DNA of 64,000 bases, from the NCBI GenBank assembly GCA_005223045.1, contig NJBM01000003.1, positions 310,001-374,000 on the forward strand, written 5' to 3'. Of the stretch, positions 8,388-18,407 are shown piece by piece; the stretch's first letter is position 1, and the number at the start of each line of letters is the position of its first letter. The notes beneath the pieces were generated by a model. It was not told where the DNA came from and did no database searches. It saw nothing but the letters and a program-made list of their open reading frames with translations. Origin of the DNA: Planctomycetes bacterium B3_Pla (GTDB taxonomy: Bacteria; Planctomycetota; Phycisphaerae; Sedimentisphaerales; Anaerobacaceae). The translations under genes were made by a program, and so were the position numbers.

Positions 8388-10718
8388 TCAGACGTCGGTT
8401 GTCACACCTCCGTCGGGAGTCTCGGAGTCTTTTCCGTCATCCGCACCTTCTTCCATCGAGAACATCAGCTTCCTCTTGTGCCCGACGGCAGCTTCTCTCG
8501 ATTGGGCGCTTTGTGTGTAATAGCCGTGATGTCGGTAGTAACCATGTCCGGCATCGACACTGCTCAGGACTGTGCCCAGCACCTTGACGTTAATCTCTGC
8601 CAGTCTATCCTTTGCCTCTTTGAGGTCCGGCATGGTAGTATGTCCTGCGAAGCTGACGAGTATAGCCGCCCCTCCGATCTTTGCCCACATCAGAGCATCC
8701 GGGAACCCAAGCGTTGGCGGAGTGTCAATAATCACATGGTCGTACTTCCTGCTGATCGTGTTAATTCGTTTCTTTGTCGCCGGCATAGCCAACATCTCGT
8801 ATGCATCTGCCGCGTTGTCGAAATCAGCCGCCAGCACATCCAGTCCTGTCGATGCCATAGAGTAAACAGCCTGCTCAAATTTCACTCCGCATAGCACGTC
8901 CTGCAGTCCTCTGGATCCCTTTGGCAGGTTCAACAACCGAGCAACATCAGGTTTTCTAAGGTCGCCGTCTATGAGCAGGACTTTTTTGCCCGACTCGGCC
9001 ATGCTTGTCGCCAGATTGACTGCGAATGTCGTTTTGCCCTCTTTCATGCCAGGGCTTGTAATAACCAATTTCCTGGGGATTCCTTTGTCGCCGACGAGAC
9101 CCAGGTTGGCGCGTATGGTCTGGTAGTCACCTACTATCTGTTCCGGCAGAAGAGCCGGTTTGACGGTGTGCAGGCTGGTAGTGGTGCCGATTATTCGAAT
9201 ACCGATGCGCTTGGCCACGTCATCGGGCGTCCGCAGGCTCAGGTCGGCCTTGTCCCGAAGATAAGCCAGTCCCATGCCGCAGACAAGCGCACCAAAAATC
9301 ACAGCTACCGAGAGCTTTATCCGCTTGTCATTAATATTGGCAACGTCGGCATGGTAGTACACGCTAATCCTTTTCGGGCGGTCTCGTTGCAGTTCCAAAT
9401 CCTGAATGCGCCGGACCACCGAAGCATACGTTTCTTTATTAAATTCCAAAGTCTCCTGCAATTCTTGAATAGTCAGTTGCTTGCGCCCGACCGTGATAGT
9501 CTCGGTATCTTCTTCGCTTATTGCCTGCCGAAGACTTTCCTCGATCACTGTGGTTTCGTCCAACTTGCTCCGGGCGGCAACAAGCTCCTTGTGGCCGGCC
9601 TCGGCAATCTCTTTCGTGACCCGTTCATCAAAAGCTTGACTGGCCTCCTGCTCCCGCTGCTTCAGATGGTTCTTCAATGTTTCCAACAGTTCCGCCTTCC
9701 TCTTGAGATCCGGATTCTCTGGCTGCAATATTAGCCGCATACTGATCAGTTCCTGATCTGCTTGCGTAATATGGTTAGTGAAGGCCACCACCGTCGGATC
9801 CTGATTGATGTATTCCTGCCTCATCCTCAGCAATTCTTCGGGCGCGATGGCCCGCTCTGTCGAACGTTCAAGCAGTTGGACCTGTGCTTCGAGGCTGATT
9901 TTGTCAAGCTGTACGGCGGTAAGCCTGTCCAGCAGTGCTATGACACGCTCTCGCATCATCTCCTGCCGGCCTTCCAGGACAATGTCCCCATATTCTTGCC
10001 CCAATTGATAGATCGTTTTGCGCTCATTGTCGATCTTCTCGTAAAGCCCCTTACGCCTGTCTTCCAGTAGAGTCAGCCGCGCATTCTCACCTTCGACCGC
10101 ACTGAGAACCTCGATATCCATATACGCCGTGATAAAAGCGTCCACAATCTGCCTGGCTTCTTCCGGCTTTGTCGTCTGCATGGTCACGTGTATCAGCTCA
10201 CTGCGCCGATCTGCCGCAACTACAATGGACTTTTCCCCAACTATGGCCTGTTTCAATCTCGCGGCAATCTCGGGCTTTGGGGTTGTCCCGAGCAACTTCT
10301 GCTTCCACTTTGTGAGCAGGCCGGCCGGTTCAGTGTCAAAAAAGGATAGATTCTTGTCCACCAGGGCGTTCGCCACACGCTGAACAACCGAACTGCTTGT
10401 GACTTTTTCCGCCTGTGTGTTCATGAAGCTCTCATAATTCGATATTCCCCCATGGTCTCCCTCGTCGGTCATGATGTCGGCTATTATAGGAGCAACTTTT
10501 ATCGCACCTGTCACACTGTATATGGGTTTAACCAGGAACAACGTGGCAGGCAATCCTGCGCCGCATATAAGCAAAAAGACCAGCAGCACAATGTACCAGC
10601 GGCGAAATATACCGGCGACCAGATCGGACGTCGGCTCGCTACTCTGTTCAGGTGGAATCTGCAAATTAACAAGTTCTTGTCCCGCCACCGGTTCATTAAG
10701 TTTCTTGATTTCGTTCAT
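8388..10718 (-). CDS. Wzz/Wzc-type chain-length regulator and BY-family tyrosine autokinase
   Basis: This 776-residue inner-membrane protein has a Wzz domain framed by two membrane helices (about 41-62 and 468-486), with a long coiled coil between them (about 200-445). The cytoplasmic BY-kinase domain follows, with Walker [11 protein letters not shown] (555-564), Walker A' [11 protein letters not shown] (581-591) and Walker B IIDTPP (663-668). Four tyrosines (727, 728, 733, 734) form the usual C-terminal autophosphorylation cluster, although ~42 more residues follow it. Proteins of this kind control polymer length and export by cycling phosphorylation. GGAG precedes the ATG. It sits between the exosortase fusion and the priming transferase, as expected in a Wzy-dependent EPS locus. 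Confidence 0.95.
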   Translation of the reverse strand: MNEIKKLNEPVAGQELVNLQIPPEQSSEPTSDLVAGIFRRWYIVLLVFLLICGAGLPATLFLVKPIYSVTGAIKVAPIIADIMTDEGDHGGISNYESFMNTQAEKVTSSSVVQRVANALVDKNLSFFDTEPAGLLTKWKQKLLGTTPKPEIAARLKQAIVGEKSIVVAADRRSELIHVTMQTTKPEEARQIVDAFITAYMDIEVLSAVEGENARLTLLEDRRKGLYEKIDNERKTIYQLGQEYGDIVLEGRQEMMRERVIALLDRLTAVQLDKISLEAQVQLLERSTERAIAPEELLRMRQEYINQDPTVVAFTNHITQADQELISMRLILQPENPDLKRKAELLETLKNHLKQREQEASQAFDERVTKEIAEAGHKELVAARSKLDETTVIEESLRQAISEEDTETITVGRKQLTIQELQETLEFNKETYASVVRRIQDLELQRDRPKRISVYYHADVANINDKRIKLSVAVIFGALVCGMGLAYLRDKADLSLRTPDDVAKRIGIRIIGTTTSLHTVKPALLPEQIVGDYQTIRANLGLVGDKGIPRKLVITSPGMKEGKTTFAVNLATSMAESGKKVLLIDGDLRKPDVARLLNLPKGSRGLQDVLCGVKFEQAVYSMASTGLDVLAADFDNAADAYEMLAMPATKKRINTISRKYDHVIIDTPPTLGFPDALMWAKIGGAAILVSFAGHTTMPDLKEAKDRLAEINVKVLGTVLSSVDAGHGYYRHHGYYTQSAQSREAAVGHKRKLMFSMEEGADDGKDSETPDGGVTTDV

Positions 10719-10812
10719 TTCTGTTACTCCTGCGATTATGATTCGTTCTATCTGTCAGGGTTCACGCGTCATTCTGCGATCTTCTGCACAATGGTTCGCC
10801 ACATATATTTCA

Positions 10813-12828
10813 TCATCCTCTTTGTCGTGTAATTATTATTGCTTCTTCCTCGGCCGGAAGCGTGGTCAGTTTGGCCAGGAGCCAAAGCTCTCCAACTATC
10901 GCCGCAAGGGCCAGCGGCATCATCGCGTATCCGCCGAAGTCATGAAATATCTTCTCCCATTCCTCGCCCTCGAGCACCGTGAAGAACATGGCGGTAACCG
11001 CCAATCGTATAGTGTTGCACATCAGGGCTATGGGCAGGCTCGAAGCCAGAATGACCAGCTTCTCCCACAATGCCCGCCGGACCAGCAGGACGACCAATCC
11101 GCTGATCACGAGGAAAGCGGTAATCATTCTCAAACCGTTGCACGCTTCAGCCACCGCAACGCTCGCGTTGCCGATGTGAATAATGTTGCCTTCGCGTACG
11201 ACCTCGTAGCCTATTACTTCCAGGCAAAAGACAGCCGATGCGGTAGCGTAGCGCTGCAGATGCAGCCCGACGTAGTACTGGATGAGATTGGGCAAGGGCA
11301 GCATCAAGCATAGGAACAATAATATCGGAGAAACCTTTTTGAAAAACTGCCAGCCAAGCAGAAGCAATACCAACGCACCGACGCTCATAACGATGGACAG
11401 TCTTTCCGCCGAACTGTACATCAAGAACAAACCGAGAAGTCTCACAACCTGGGCCGCTACAAAGGCGCCCAGGCCCCAGAGAGAGGGCTTGATGGGGCAC
11501 CGGGCAATTTCACTTCGCCTTGACCACAAAATGTAAACAGCCAGAAAAGGAACTAAAAGGCCGGATGAATATTCGTCGCTTATCCGCCACAGTTCCCAAA
11601 GATCGGCAAGGCCGGACTGGTAAGACCAAAGAAAGGTGACCAAGACAAGGCACGATGCAAGAAACATAAGAACGTTCTTTCTGTCAGCCTGAGCCCAATC
11701 GGGTAATCTTTCTACGACCGTATCAAATCGTGTTTGCAGTTTATGCCGCAATGCGTCTGGATTGTCTCTGCCGATGTTCGGCTTCCTTCCGATTAGATTC
11801 TTCAACATTAAGCGCGGGAGAATACCGACGTAAGATACTATAGGCCCAAGTCTGCCTCCGGGTTGGAATGGAACTGCTTCTTCCCGGACAATACTATCGA
11901 CGCGCACGACTGCATCGTGGTCGATCACGGACCGCTCGATTCTGCAGTTTGTGCCTATCTGTGCACTCTCCCATAACACACTGCCTGTTACGACGCTATC
12001 GGCGGCAACCGCAGCATTGCTCTCAATCACGGCTGGTCCGAGAACAACTGCGCCGCTTGCGACGCTGGCACAGCCCATAATGACAGCCGGCCCACAGATT
12101 CGTGCTCCTCTGTCAACCTTGGCATTCGCCGCTATCCACACATTTTGCAAGGCCGCACTCTTGCCGGCTTTCACATCCGGCGGCAGCTTTGGCCCACGTT
12201 CGAGGTAATTGGCGACGGCGTATAAGTATCCCTGCCGATCTCGAAAATTCCCTGCATGATTCGGCAACTCCGCCGCGTGAATAGTCTTTTTGGCACGGAG
12301 CATTTCGGGAATCAAGCCTTCCTTGATGTCAAAGTATCCGACCTGCGGTATATGCTCCAGAATGCCCGGATTGCAAACATATATCCCGGATGCCTGCCCC
12401 GTGCCTGAGTTGTTTCCATGACAGGGATTCAGCATCACTGTCAAATCAGACCGGCCCCGGCGGTGCGCATCTATTAACACATCGATTTCAGGAGGGCACA
12501 CCACACTGGCCGGAAATACAATAAGCAGTTTATCCTCTTCATCGCCCGCGGCGTCACGAATACCCCCTGCCGTGCCAACGGGCAGGGATTCATCCAGAAA
12601 CTCCAACTCCAAACGACTGTCGGCACAAATCGACTCGGCCAGCAGCGAACCTTCGCCGTTGGAACAAACCACCGCCTGCTTGATCCCCTGGTCGGCCAAA
12701 TGAGACAGCAGCCGCTCCAGGACGGGCTTTCCCACTACCGGCCACAACGCAGTGGGTAAACGCGACGCCAGCGGACAACGTCCAAAGTCGCGAGCCCCTA
12801 CAAGTATGATAGCTTTCGCATTCAACAT
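10813..12828 (-). CDS. exosortase fused to N-terminal nucleotidyltransferase-like/left-handed beta-helix module
   Basis: The C-terminal ~290 residues (about 385-655) are a polytopic exosortase/archaeosortase domain with the three expected catalytic residues: Cys563 in EACNGLR, Arg608 in NTIRLA and His629 in FHDFGGY. Such enzymes cleave and process PEP-CTERM-type tails of exported proteins. Residues 1-210 resemble sugar-phosphate nucleotidyltransferases (LPTALWPVVGKP at 24-35, LPVGTAGG at 82-89), but the usual GxGTR loop is replaced by GARDFGR. Residues about 225-315 are hexapeptide repeats of a left-handed beta-helix. Exosortases are normally ~270-520 residues without such a module. The gene begins with ATG at 12,828, 34 bp after the SGNH-like gene. 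The exosortase call is firm; the role of the N-terminal half is open. Confidence 0.92.
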   Translation of the reverse strand: MLNAKAIILVGARDFGRCPLASRLPTALWPVVGKPVLERLLSHLADQGIKQAVVCSNGEGSLLAESICADSRLELEFLDESLPVGTAGGIRDAAGDEEDKLLIVFPASVVCPPEIDVLIDAHRRGRSDLTVMLNPCHGNNSGTGQASGIYVCNPGILEHIPQVGYFDIKEGLIPEMLRAKKTIHAAELPNHAGNFRDRQGYLYAVANYLERGPKLPPDVKAGKSAALQNVWIAANAKVDRGARICGPAVIMGCASVASGAVVLGPAVIESNAAVAADSVVTGSVLWESAQIGTNCRIERSVIDHDAVVRVDSIVREEAVPFQPGGRLGPIVSYVGILPRLMLKNLIGRKPNIGRDNPDALRHKLQTRFDTVVERLPDWAQADRKNVLMFLASCLVLVTFLWSYQSGLADLWELWRISDEYSSGLLVPFLAVYILWSRRSEIARCPIKPSLWGLGAFVAAQVVRLLGLFLMYSSAERLSIVMSVGALVLLLLGWQFFKKVSPILLFLCLMLPLPNLIQYYVGLHLQRYATASAVFCLEVIGYEVVREGNIIHIGNASVAVAEACNGLRMITAFLVISGLVVLLVRRALWEKLVILASSLPIALMCNTIRLAVTAMFFTVLEGEEWEKIFHDFGGYAMMPLALAAIVGELWLLAKLTTLPAEEEAIIITRQRG

Positions 12829-12862
12829 CTGGATACTTTGCGCCCTATCGACATCAAACAGA

Positions 12863-13690
12863 CTATTTCAACGGCCCCGCGAGGGTTATCAGCAGTTGCT
12901 CGGCCACTTTTTTCCTGCCACGACTGTTGAGGTGTCCCCCATCATCGGTGTACTCAGGCGCCATGACATGAACTTTTTCGGCCCCTTTGACGGCGTAACA
13001 TCTGAAGCCATCCGGGTTGACTGATTCCGCCAGGGCCAGGTCAAAGAAAGGCTCCGTGCTACAATAGGCATCGTTTAAGAGCTTGTTATAACACTCGCGC
13101 ATCATGTTATCATCCAGCACCCCCGGCTTGCCGATCAAAAGCTTGACGGACTGCTTTAGATTTTTCCTGGCCCCCTTCGGCACAGAACGTATCGGGACGG
13201 TAACATGCAGAAACTTCGTCCGGGGATATCGGATCTTAAGCTCCTCAATCGCAGAGCTGTAACTATCGAAGATTTTCCCTGGATCAGAATCTCTCATGAT
13301 ATCGACATAGCAGAACTTGAAAAACGCTATGTCCACCTTGCCCCCGACGCCCGCATCCATTACTTCCCGGAAGCTTTCAATCTTCGAGACCGGATCCGTA
13401 TTCCTTCCGACCTGGACGTGTGCAAGAATCGGCTTGTCAAATCCAGCAGGCCCGCGCGCCTCGGCAATGTCAAGTTTTATGTAGGCACGCTCCTTTAGAA
13501 TATCCGTTATCCCGTCAACGATGTTGTATCCGACCGATTGATGCCCGAAGAAGATTCTCTTCTCGGCAAGTTTGGCCCATTTCTCGCGGGGCACATCATC
13601 AATCGACGGCAGTGTTATCTTGTTTGACTCTGTCCTTATCTTCATTTCAGCAGAAGAGACTGTCACGTCGCCGGCAATCAAAACGGCCAT
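12863..13690 (-). CDS. SGNH/GDSL-hydrolase-like protein
   Basis: This 275-residue protein has an SGNH-like layout: an early FFGHQSVG block with Ser52, and near the C-terminus TDDGGHLNSRG with Asp250 and His253, the expected position of the catalytic Asp-x-x-His. The classical GDS motif is replaced by GHQS. The N-terminus is weakly hydrophobic (MAVLIAGDVTVSS), too short for a confident signal peptide, and an in-frame stop lies 9 codons upstream, which limits any extension. In EPS loci such proteins act as esterases or O-acetyltransferase partners. This role is inferred from context and fold; the substrate is unknown. Confidence 0.6.
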   Translation of the reverse strand: MAVLIAGDVTVSSAEMKIRTESNKITLPSIDDVPREKWAKLAEKRIFFGHQSVGYNIVDGITDILKERAYIKLDIAEARGPAGFDKPILAHVQVGRNTDPVSKIESFREVMDAGVGGKVDIAFFKFCYVDIMRDSDPGKIFDSYSSAIEELKIRYPRTKFLHVTVPIRSVPKGARKNLKQSVKLLIGKPGVLDDNMMRECYNKLLNDAYCSTEPFFDLALAESVNPDGFRCYAVKGAEKVHVMAPEYTDDGGHLNSRGRKKVAEQLLITLAGPLK

Positions 13691-13714
13691 TTCAGCTATC
13701 GAACTGAGAATTGA

Positions 13715-14710
13715 TCAAGACGAGATTTCCTCGACCTTATCGACCAGCAACGGCGGTGTATGCAGATATCGCGTGGCATTTCGCTTGGCGTCGATGTCAC
13801 GATAGACGCGCTCCACCTGCTCGGCCGTCATCTCCGCTGCGGCGGCCACGTCACCAGGCGAGACGCCTTGGTTCTTACCATATAGGCACAAGTCCATTTT
13901 ATCGTAAGGGACTGAAAAATAGAATTCATCCTGGCTCTGCTGCATGGAATAAGTATCCGTGGTCGGAGGTCGCCTGCAGATTTCCTCCGGGACGCCAAGG
14001 AATTCCGCCATCTGATAGACCTGAGTTTTATAAAGGTGCGCAATGGGTTTTATATCTGCGGCACCGTCACCGAGCTTAACAAAAAAGCCCTGGTCGTATT
14101 CCTGACGATTTGGCGTTCCGGAAACAGCGTAATTGAGCCGGTCGGCATGATAATATTCCAGCATCTTGCGCGTCCGCTGTTTGAAGTTGGTAGCGGCCAC
14201 GATCCCCAGATAGGCGGCTGGCGTCAGCCTGACTTTCGTTTGCTCGCCTTCGGGAGACTGAACCACCACCGAAAATATCCTATACCTTTCATCATCCAAA
14301 ACACTGGGCAGCACAATTTTACATTTATAGCTCGGACCATATTCCGGAACCACGCTCTGGATCGCCTCATCCCGACGTTTGTAGCAGCCAACTGCTTCCA
14401 GCACGCCGGTTATATCCTCACATACCGTCGGCATTTCAAGGTGTTCGGTGATGAGCCGACTCAGTCTCAGCGTATCTTCGGACGAGTCTCTCTCCGGCAT
14501 CAGGAGCCCCAACACACGCTCCTTACCCAGCGCACGAACACAAAGGGCGCCTACTACGCTGCTGTCGATGCCGCCGGACATGGCGACTACAATGCCTCGT
14601 TTCTTGAATCGCCTGGAAAGTACCTCGCGAAGGGACCGGGCGATCTTTTCAGTTTCGGTGGCGCAATCGAGTTTCAGCGCCTCTGAGGAGAATGATGCTC
14701 CGATAGCCAT
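13715..14710 (-). CDS. nadE: NAD+ synthase-like ATP pyrophosphatase (NadE family, ammonia-dependent type)
   Basis: The 331-residue sequence contains the ATP-pyrophosphatase P-loop SGGIDSS (45-51) and later motifs of the NadE family, notably SGTPNRQEYDQGFF and GDGAADIKPIAHLYKTQV. There is no glutaminase domain, so it would use free ammonia. Between about residues 95 and 170 it has an insertion-like segment (YKRRDEAIQSVVPEYG) longer than in standard ~270-residue NadE proteins. It overlaps operonically with the AMP-forming ligase (2-bp gap) and lies near AsnB and an acyl carrier protein, so it may serve an amide-forming step in EPS modification rather than bulk NAD synthesis. Family call firm, pathway role inferred. 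Confidence 0.82.
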   Translation of the reverse strand: MAIGASFSSEALKLDCATETEKIARSLREVLSRRFKKRGIVVAMSGGIDSSVVGALCVRALGKERVLGLLMPERDSSEDTLRLSRLITEHLEMPTVCEDITGVLEAVGCYKRRDEAIQSVVPEYGPSYKCKIVLPSVLDDERYRIFSVVVQSPEGEQTKVRLTPAAYLGIVAATNFKQRTRKMLEYYHADRLNYAVSGTPNRQEYDQGFFVKLGDGAADIKPIAHLYKTQVYQMAEFLGVPEEICRRPPTTDTYSMQQSQDEFYFSVPYDKMDLCLYGKNQGVSPGDVAAAAEMTAEQVERVYRDIDAKRNATRYLHTPPLLVDKVEEISS

Positions 14711-14712
14711 AT

Positions 14713-16308
14713 CTATTTAACCTTCTCCTTGCTTTTCAACTTTTTCTTGTCGATTTTCCCATTAGGAGTTTTGGGCAGGCTTTCCATAAACTCGATGTAT
14801 TTCGGCACCATGAACGTTTCCATATTTGCGGCACAGTATTTCAGGACCTGCTTCTCGCTCAACTCGACACTTGGCGCCGGCACAATATAGGCCTTGATCG
14901 CCTGGCCGAAAATCTCGTCAGGCAGCCCAATCACGGCCGCTTCCGTCACGCCTTCCATGCCGCAAATATTGTTCTCCACCTCCTTCGCACTAATTCGCTC
15001 GCCCTTGCTCTTGATCATGTCATCTTTTCTGCCTAAGAAATAAAGATAGCCCTGCTCATCTTTGCGGAAATAATCCCCGGAATAGAGAATCCTGCCGCTC
15101 GGATACTGCCCGTCCCGGTAGGTTCTCGCCGTGAGCTTCGGGTCTCTCCAGTAGCCCTGCATGACGTTCGAGCCTCTAATAATCAGCTCTCCGGTTTCTC
15201 CCGGCGCCACCTCGCTGCCGTCCTCATCCACTACAAAGACTTCGCAGTTCGGCATGGCTTTTCCCACCGACGAAGGTATTCGGTCCAGATCTTCGGGCGG
15301 CAGGTAGCTGACCCGCTTGCATTCGGTCAGCCCGAACATTGAAATCATCGTCACCTGGGGAAACATGCTCCTTAGCCTGCGAATATGATCGACAGGAAGT
15401 GCGGCCCCGGTGTTGGTCATATAGCGAAGCGTACTGAAATCGTATTTCGTCAAATCCTGCAACTTCAGCAGCATGGCAACGATCGTAGGCACGATGGGGA
15501 ATCCGGTCACCTTCTCCTGCGCGATCCGCTCCAGGATCGTATGGAAGTACAGAAAGGACTTTTCAAGGACTATCGTGCCGCCGAACATAAACGCCATGAT
15601 GACCTGGTAGAGGCCGTAGTCGAACGAGAGAGGCAAAACGTCCAGAATGATGTCGTCTTCAACGTTTCCCACATACTGTACGATACTTCGCGCCGCCGAG
15701 ATCATGTTGTGGTGCGTGGACATCACTCCCTTTGGCTCACCTGTGGAGCCGGATGTATAGATGAGCGTTGCTAAATCCGCATCAATGCAACGAGGCAACC
15801 GGCCGCTTTTCTTTCCGGCTGCAATTTCGCCGGTAAAGTTTGAAAATATTCCATCCCAACTGAGCGATGGTTTTAATAACTCTTCGGGGATTCGCTTTGA
15901 CGACCCAACCCAGATCACCTTGCGATCGCCGGGATTCTCGCCCAATGCGTCTTTGACGACTTTGGCTTTGCTCACGTGCGTTATCAGAATGTTGGCGCCG
16001 GAGTTTTCCAGGATGTATTTCAGTTTTGCCCCCTTGAGGGAGCCGGCCAATATAATAAAGACGCCGCCGGCTTTGAGGATGCCATATAACGAAATCACGG
16101 TCTCGGCTGAATTATCCAAGAGCACGGCAACTCTGTCCCGGCGCCGAACTCCTTCGTTCAGCAAAGCAGCCGCAAGGTGGTCGGTGCGTTGGTCCAGAGC
16201 ACCGTACGTCCATCGCTGCCGGCCGCACACAAGGGCCGCCTTATCCGGGAAGCGCTGCGCCGAACGGCAAAGCCATTCGTGTACCAAAGTCGGGTCGAAC
16301 TCAAACAT
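14713..16308 (-). CDS. AMP-forming acyl-CoA/acyl-ACP ligase, exosortase-associated type
   Basis: This is a 531-residue ANL-superfamily adenylating enzyme. The phosphate-binding loop YTSGSTGEPKG is at 184-194, the hinge and C-terminal signature is around SGDYFRKDEQGYLYFLGRKDD, and the catalytic lysine is in PNGKID near the C-terminus. It activates a carboxylic acid as an acyl-adenylate and would pass it to CoA or to the acyl carrier protein encoded two genes upstream. Ligases of this kind beside AsnB-type amidotransferases are a recurring part of exosortase/EPS loci. A GAGGAT sequence precedes the ATG. The acid used cannot be read from the sequence. Confidence 0.9.
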   Translation of the reverse strand: MFEFDPTLVHEWLCRSAQRFPDKAALVCGRQRWTYGALDQRTDHLAAALLNEGVRRRDRVAVLLDNSAETVISLYGILKAGGVFIILAGSLKGAKLKYILENSGANILITHVSKAKVVKDALGENPGDRKVIWVGSSKRIPEELLKPSLSWDGIFSNFTGEIAAGKKSGRLPRCIDADLATLIYTSGSTGEPKGVMSTHHNMISAARSIVQYVGNVEDDIILDVLPLSFDYGLYQVIMAFMFGGTIVLEKSFLYFHTILERIAQEKVTGFPIVPTIVAMLLKLQDLTKYDFSTLRYMTNTGAALPVDHIRRLRSMFPQVTMISMFGLTECKRVSYLPPEDLDRIPSSVGKAMPNCEVFVVDEDGSEVAPGETGELIIRGSNVMQGYWRDPKLTARTYRDGQYPSGRILYSGDYFRKDEQGYLYFLGRKDDMIKSKGERISAKEVENNICGMEGVTEAAVIGLPDEIFGQAIKAYIVPAPSVELSEKQVLKYCAANMETFMVPKYIEFMESLPKTPNGKIDKKKLKSKEKVK

Positions 16309-16370
16309 TAATTCATATCCTCAATCGTCAAATGCTCGCTGACTGCCATTGGCAACCAGGTTATTGATTT

Positions 16371-18365
16371 TCAATTCGCGGATCTTAGAGCTTCCGACCT
16401 TCGATCCACAAGTAAACTCAGAGAAGCAGAACAGCCCCGCCCGGCGGGAAAATCTTCGATAAACTGATTATGAACAAGCTGCGAGGACAATATCCCCACA
16501 AGGGCCATATTATCGATCTCACTCGGGCTATCAAGCGTCTCAAGCTTCCTCAACAGCCTCGTTACTTTACCTGCATCGAACAAACCCGCCTTCTCCAGTG
16601 ACTTCTCCGAGAGCGCCTCTCGCGTATATTCGGCAGTCTTCTCATTGAGCAGACTTTGTTTGATCGGGGCACGGTAAGGATGCTTCGACCGCGCGGTGAT
16701 TTCGTCAGGCAATATCCCCCGGAAAGACTCTTTCAGAATGTGCTTTTCCTTGAGGCCCATAATCTTCCATTTGGCGGGCACCCGCCCCATAAAATCTATC
16801 ACGCGAGGGTCAAGATACGGGAGCCTTATCTCCAACGAATGGGCCATCGCCACGCGGTCACCCTGTGAAGAAAGAAGATAGTTGCTCAGGAAGATCGACA
16901 TCTCCAGATACTGAGCCTTTGCAAGATTATCCGCCTGTTCGTAAGCTTTTGGCAGGCTTTGTCTTATCTGCTCGTATCCGCAGTAAGATCCTGTCGCATT
17001 GGCAATCTCGGCGGAGAAAAATGTTTTGAGTCTGCTCGTATTCTCCCATCTTATCAAATGCGAGTAAATCGGGTCATCCGTTTTGTCGAGACCTCTGGCA
17101 AAGAATGACTGCAACGTGCGTTTTAGTCTGGGATTACCAAATATGTAGGGATAAAGCTGGCCGAGCAGCCCGGCACGACTCTGCGACTCAGGGTACCTGG
17201 CCCAGAATCGCCTGACCTTGGCTTCGCGGAAAATATTGTAGCCGCCGAAGACCTCGTCGGCGCCTTCGCCCGTGAGTACGACTTTATAGCCGCTCCTGTG
17301 CACGACATCGGAGAGAAGGAACAATGGAATCGGAGCTGTTCTCAGTACAGGCTTTTCACAGTGCCACAAGCAGTCCGGCAGTGAAGCCCCGATCTTGTCG
17401 TTCGTTGCCTGAATCTCGGTGTGGTTGGTCCCGAGAAATGACACCATCTGGTTTTGATGCTCACCTTCGTCAAACTCGTCCTGCTCAAAACGTATCCCGA
17501 AAGTCCTGACGTCATTATTGAAGTTCCTGACCACCAGAGCAGTAATCCCAGAGGAATCGAGTCCGCCGCTGAGGTAGCAGCCTACGGGAACATCTGCACG
17601 CAGGCGAATCCGAACCGCATCCTGCAACAGCTCCCGGATATGCCCACAGATTTCCTGTGGAGCCAGGTCCGACTGTTCCGACCGCGGATGCAAAGGGATA
17701 TCCCAATACTTCTTGAAGGTAGTTTTGCCGTTGGATGTTTTGAGATAGTGGCCCGGCGGCAATTCATATATGTCTTTGAATACGGTCCTTGGCGTCAGCG
17801 TCGTCCAGAACGTGAAGATTTGGTCCATTGCAATCGGATCAATCTCACGCCTAACGCACTCGTTCATGAAAATCGACTTGATCTCAGAGCCGAAGATCAA
17901 AGTATCGTTAACCATCGTGTAATACAAGGGCCTGATGCCAACCCTGTCTCTCGCCAGGAACAGTTCCTTCTTTTTCGCATCCCAGATCGCGATAGCGAAT
18001 TGTCCGTTCAACTGCGTCAGGCAATCCGGTCCCTGCTCCTCGTAAAGATGGAGCACTACCTCCGTGTCGGAAGTAGTATAGAAACGGTGACCTTTCTGCT
18101 CCAAAGCCCGCCTCAACTCCACGTAGTTGAAGACTTCTCCGTTATAAACAATCCATAGGCTCTTGTCTTCATTGTGGATGGGCTGCACGCCGGACGACAG
18201 ATCTATGATGCTCAGCCGGGCATGACCCAGGCCTACCCGGTCATCGAGGTAAATCCCGGCTTCATCCGGCCCGCGGTGGCAAAGAACACCTATCATGCTT
18301 TTGATGGTGTTCAAAGACACTCCGTCGGGCCTGTTTATATGGCAGATACCAGCTATTCCGCACAT
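16371..18365 (-). CDS. asnB: asparagine synthase-type amidotransferase (AsnB family), EPS/exosortase-associated
   Basis: The 664-residue protein starts Met-Cys-Gly, giving the Cys2 nucleophile of class II glutamine amidotransferases, with RGPDEAG (31-37) and the glutaminase domain to about residue 210. The synthetase half carries SGGLDSS (266-272), which binds ATP. In EPS loci these proteins transfer ammonia from glutamine to an activated carboxylate, making amidated sugars or amino-acid substituents rather than free asparagine. The ACP gene is 42 bp upstream and the AMP-forming ligase 62 bp downstream, supporting a joint activation-amidation cassette. About 25 extra C-terminal residues after LVHNQFIEDF are not typical and are low complexity. 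Confidence 0.9.
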   Translation of the reverse strand: MCGIAGICHINRPDGVSLNTIKSMIGVLCHRGPDEAGIYLDDRVGLGHARLSIIDLSSGVQPIHNEDKSLWIVYNGEVFNYVELRRALEQKGHRFYTTSDTEVVLHLYEEQGPDCLTQLNGQFAIAIWDAKKKELFLARDRVGIRPLYYTMVNDTLIFGSEIKSIFMNECVRREIDPIAMDQIFTFWTTLTPRTVFKDIYELPPGHYLKTSNGKTTFKKYWDIPLHPRSEQSDLAPQEICGHIRELLQDAVRIRLRADVPVGCYLSGGLDSSGITALVVRNFNNDVRTFGIRFEQDEFDEGEHQNQMVSFLGTNHTEIQATNDKIGASLPDCLWHCEKPVLRTAPIPLFLLSDVVHRSGYKVVLTGEGADEVFGGYNIFREAKVRRFWARYPESQSRAGLLGQLYPYIFGNPRLKRTLQSFFARGLDKTDDPIYSHLIRWENTSRLKTFFSAEIANATGSYCGYEQIRQSLPKAYEQADNLAKAQYLEMSIFLSNYLLSSQGDRVAMAHSLEIRLPYLDPRVIDFMGRVPAKWKIMGLKEKHILKESFRGILPDEITARSKHPYRAPIKQSLLNEKTAEYTREALSEKSLEKAGLFDAGKVTRLLRKLETLDSPSEIDNMALVGILSSQLVHNQFIEDFPAGRGCSASLSLLVDRRSEALRSAN

Positions 18366-18407
18366 GATAAGAGTAAGGAGCTGCCGGAGACAGCTCTCGT
18401 GTACTTT

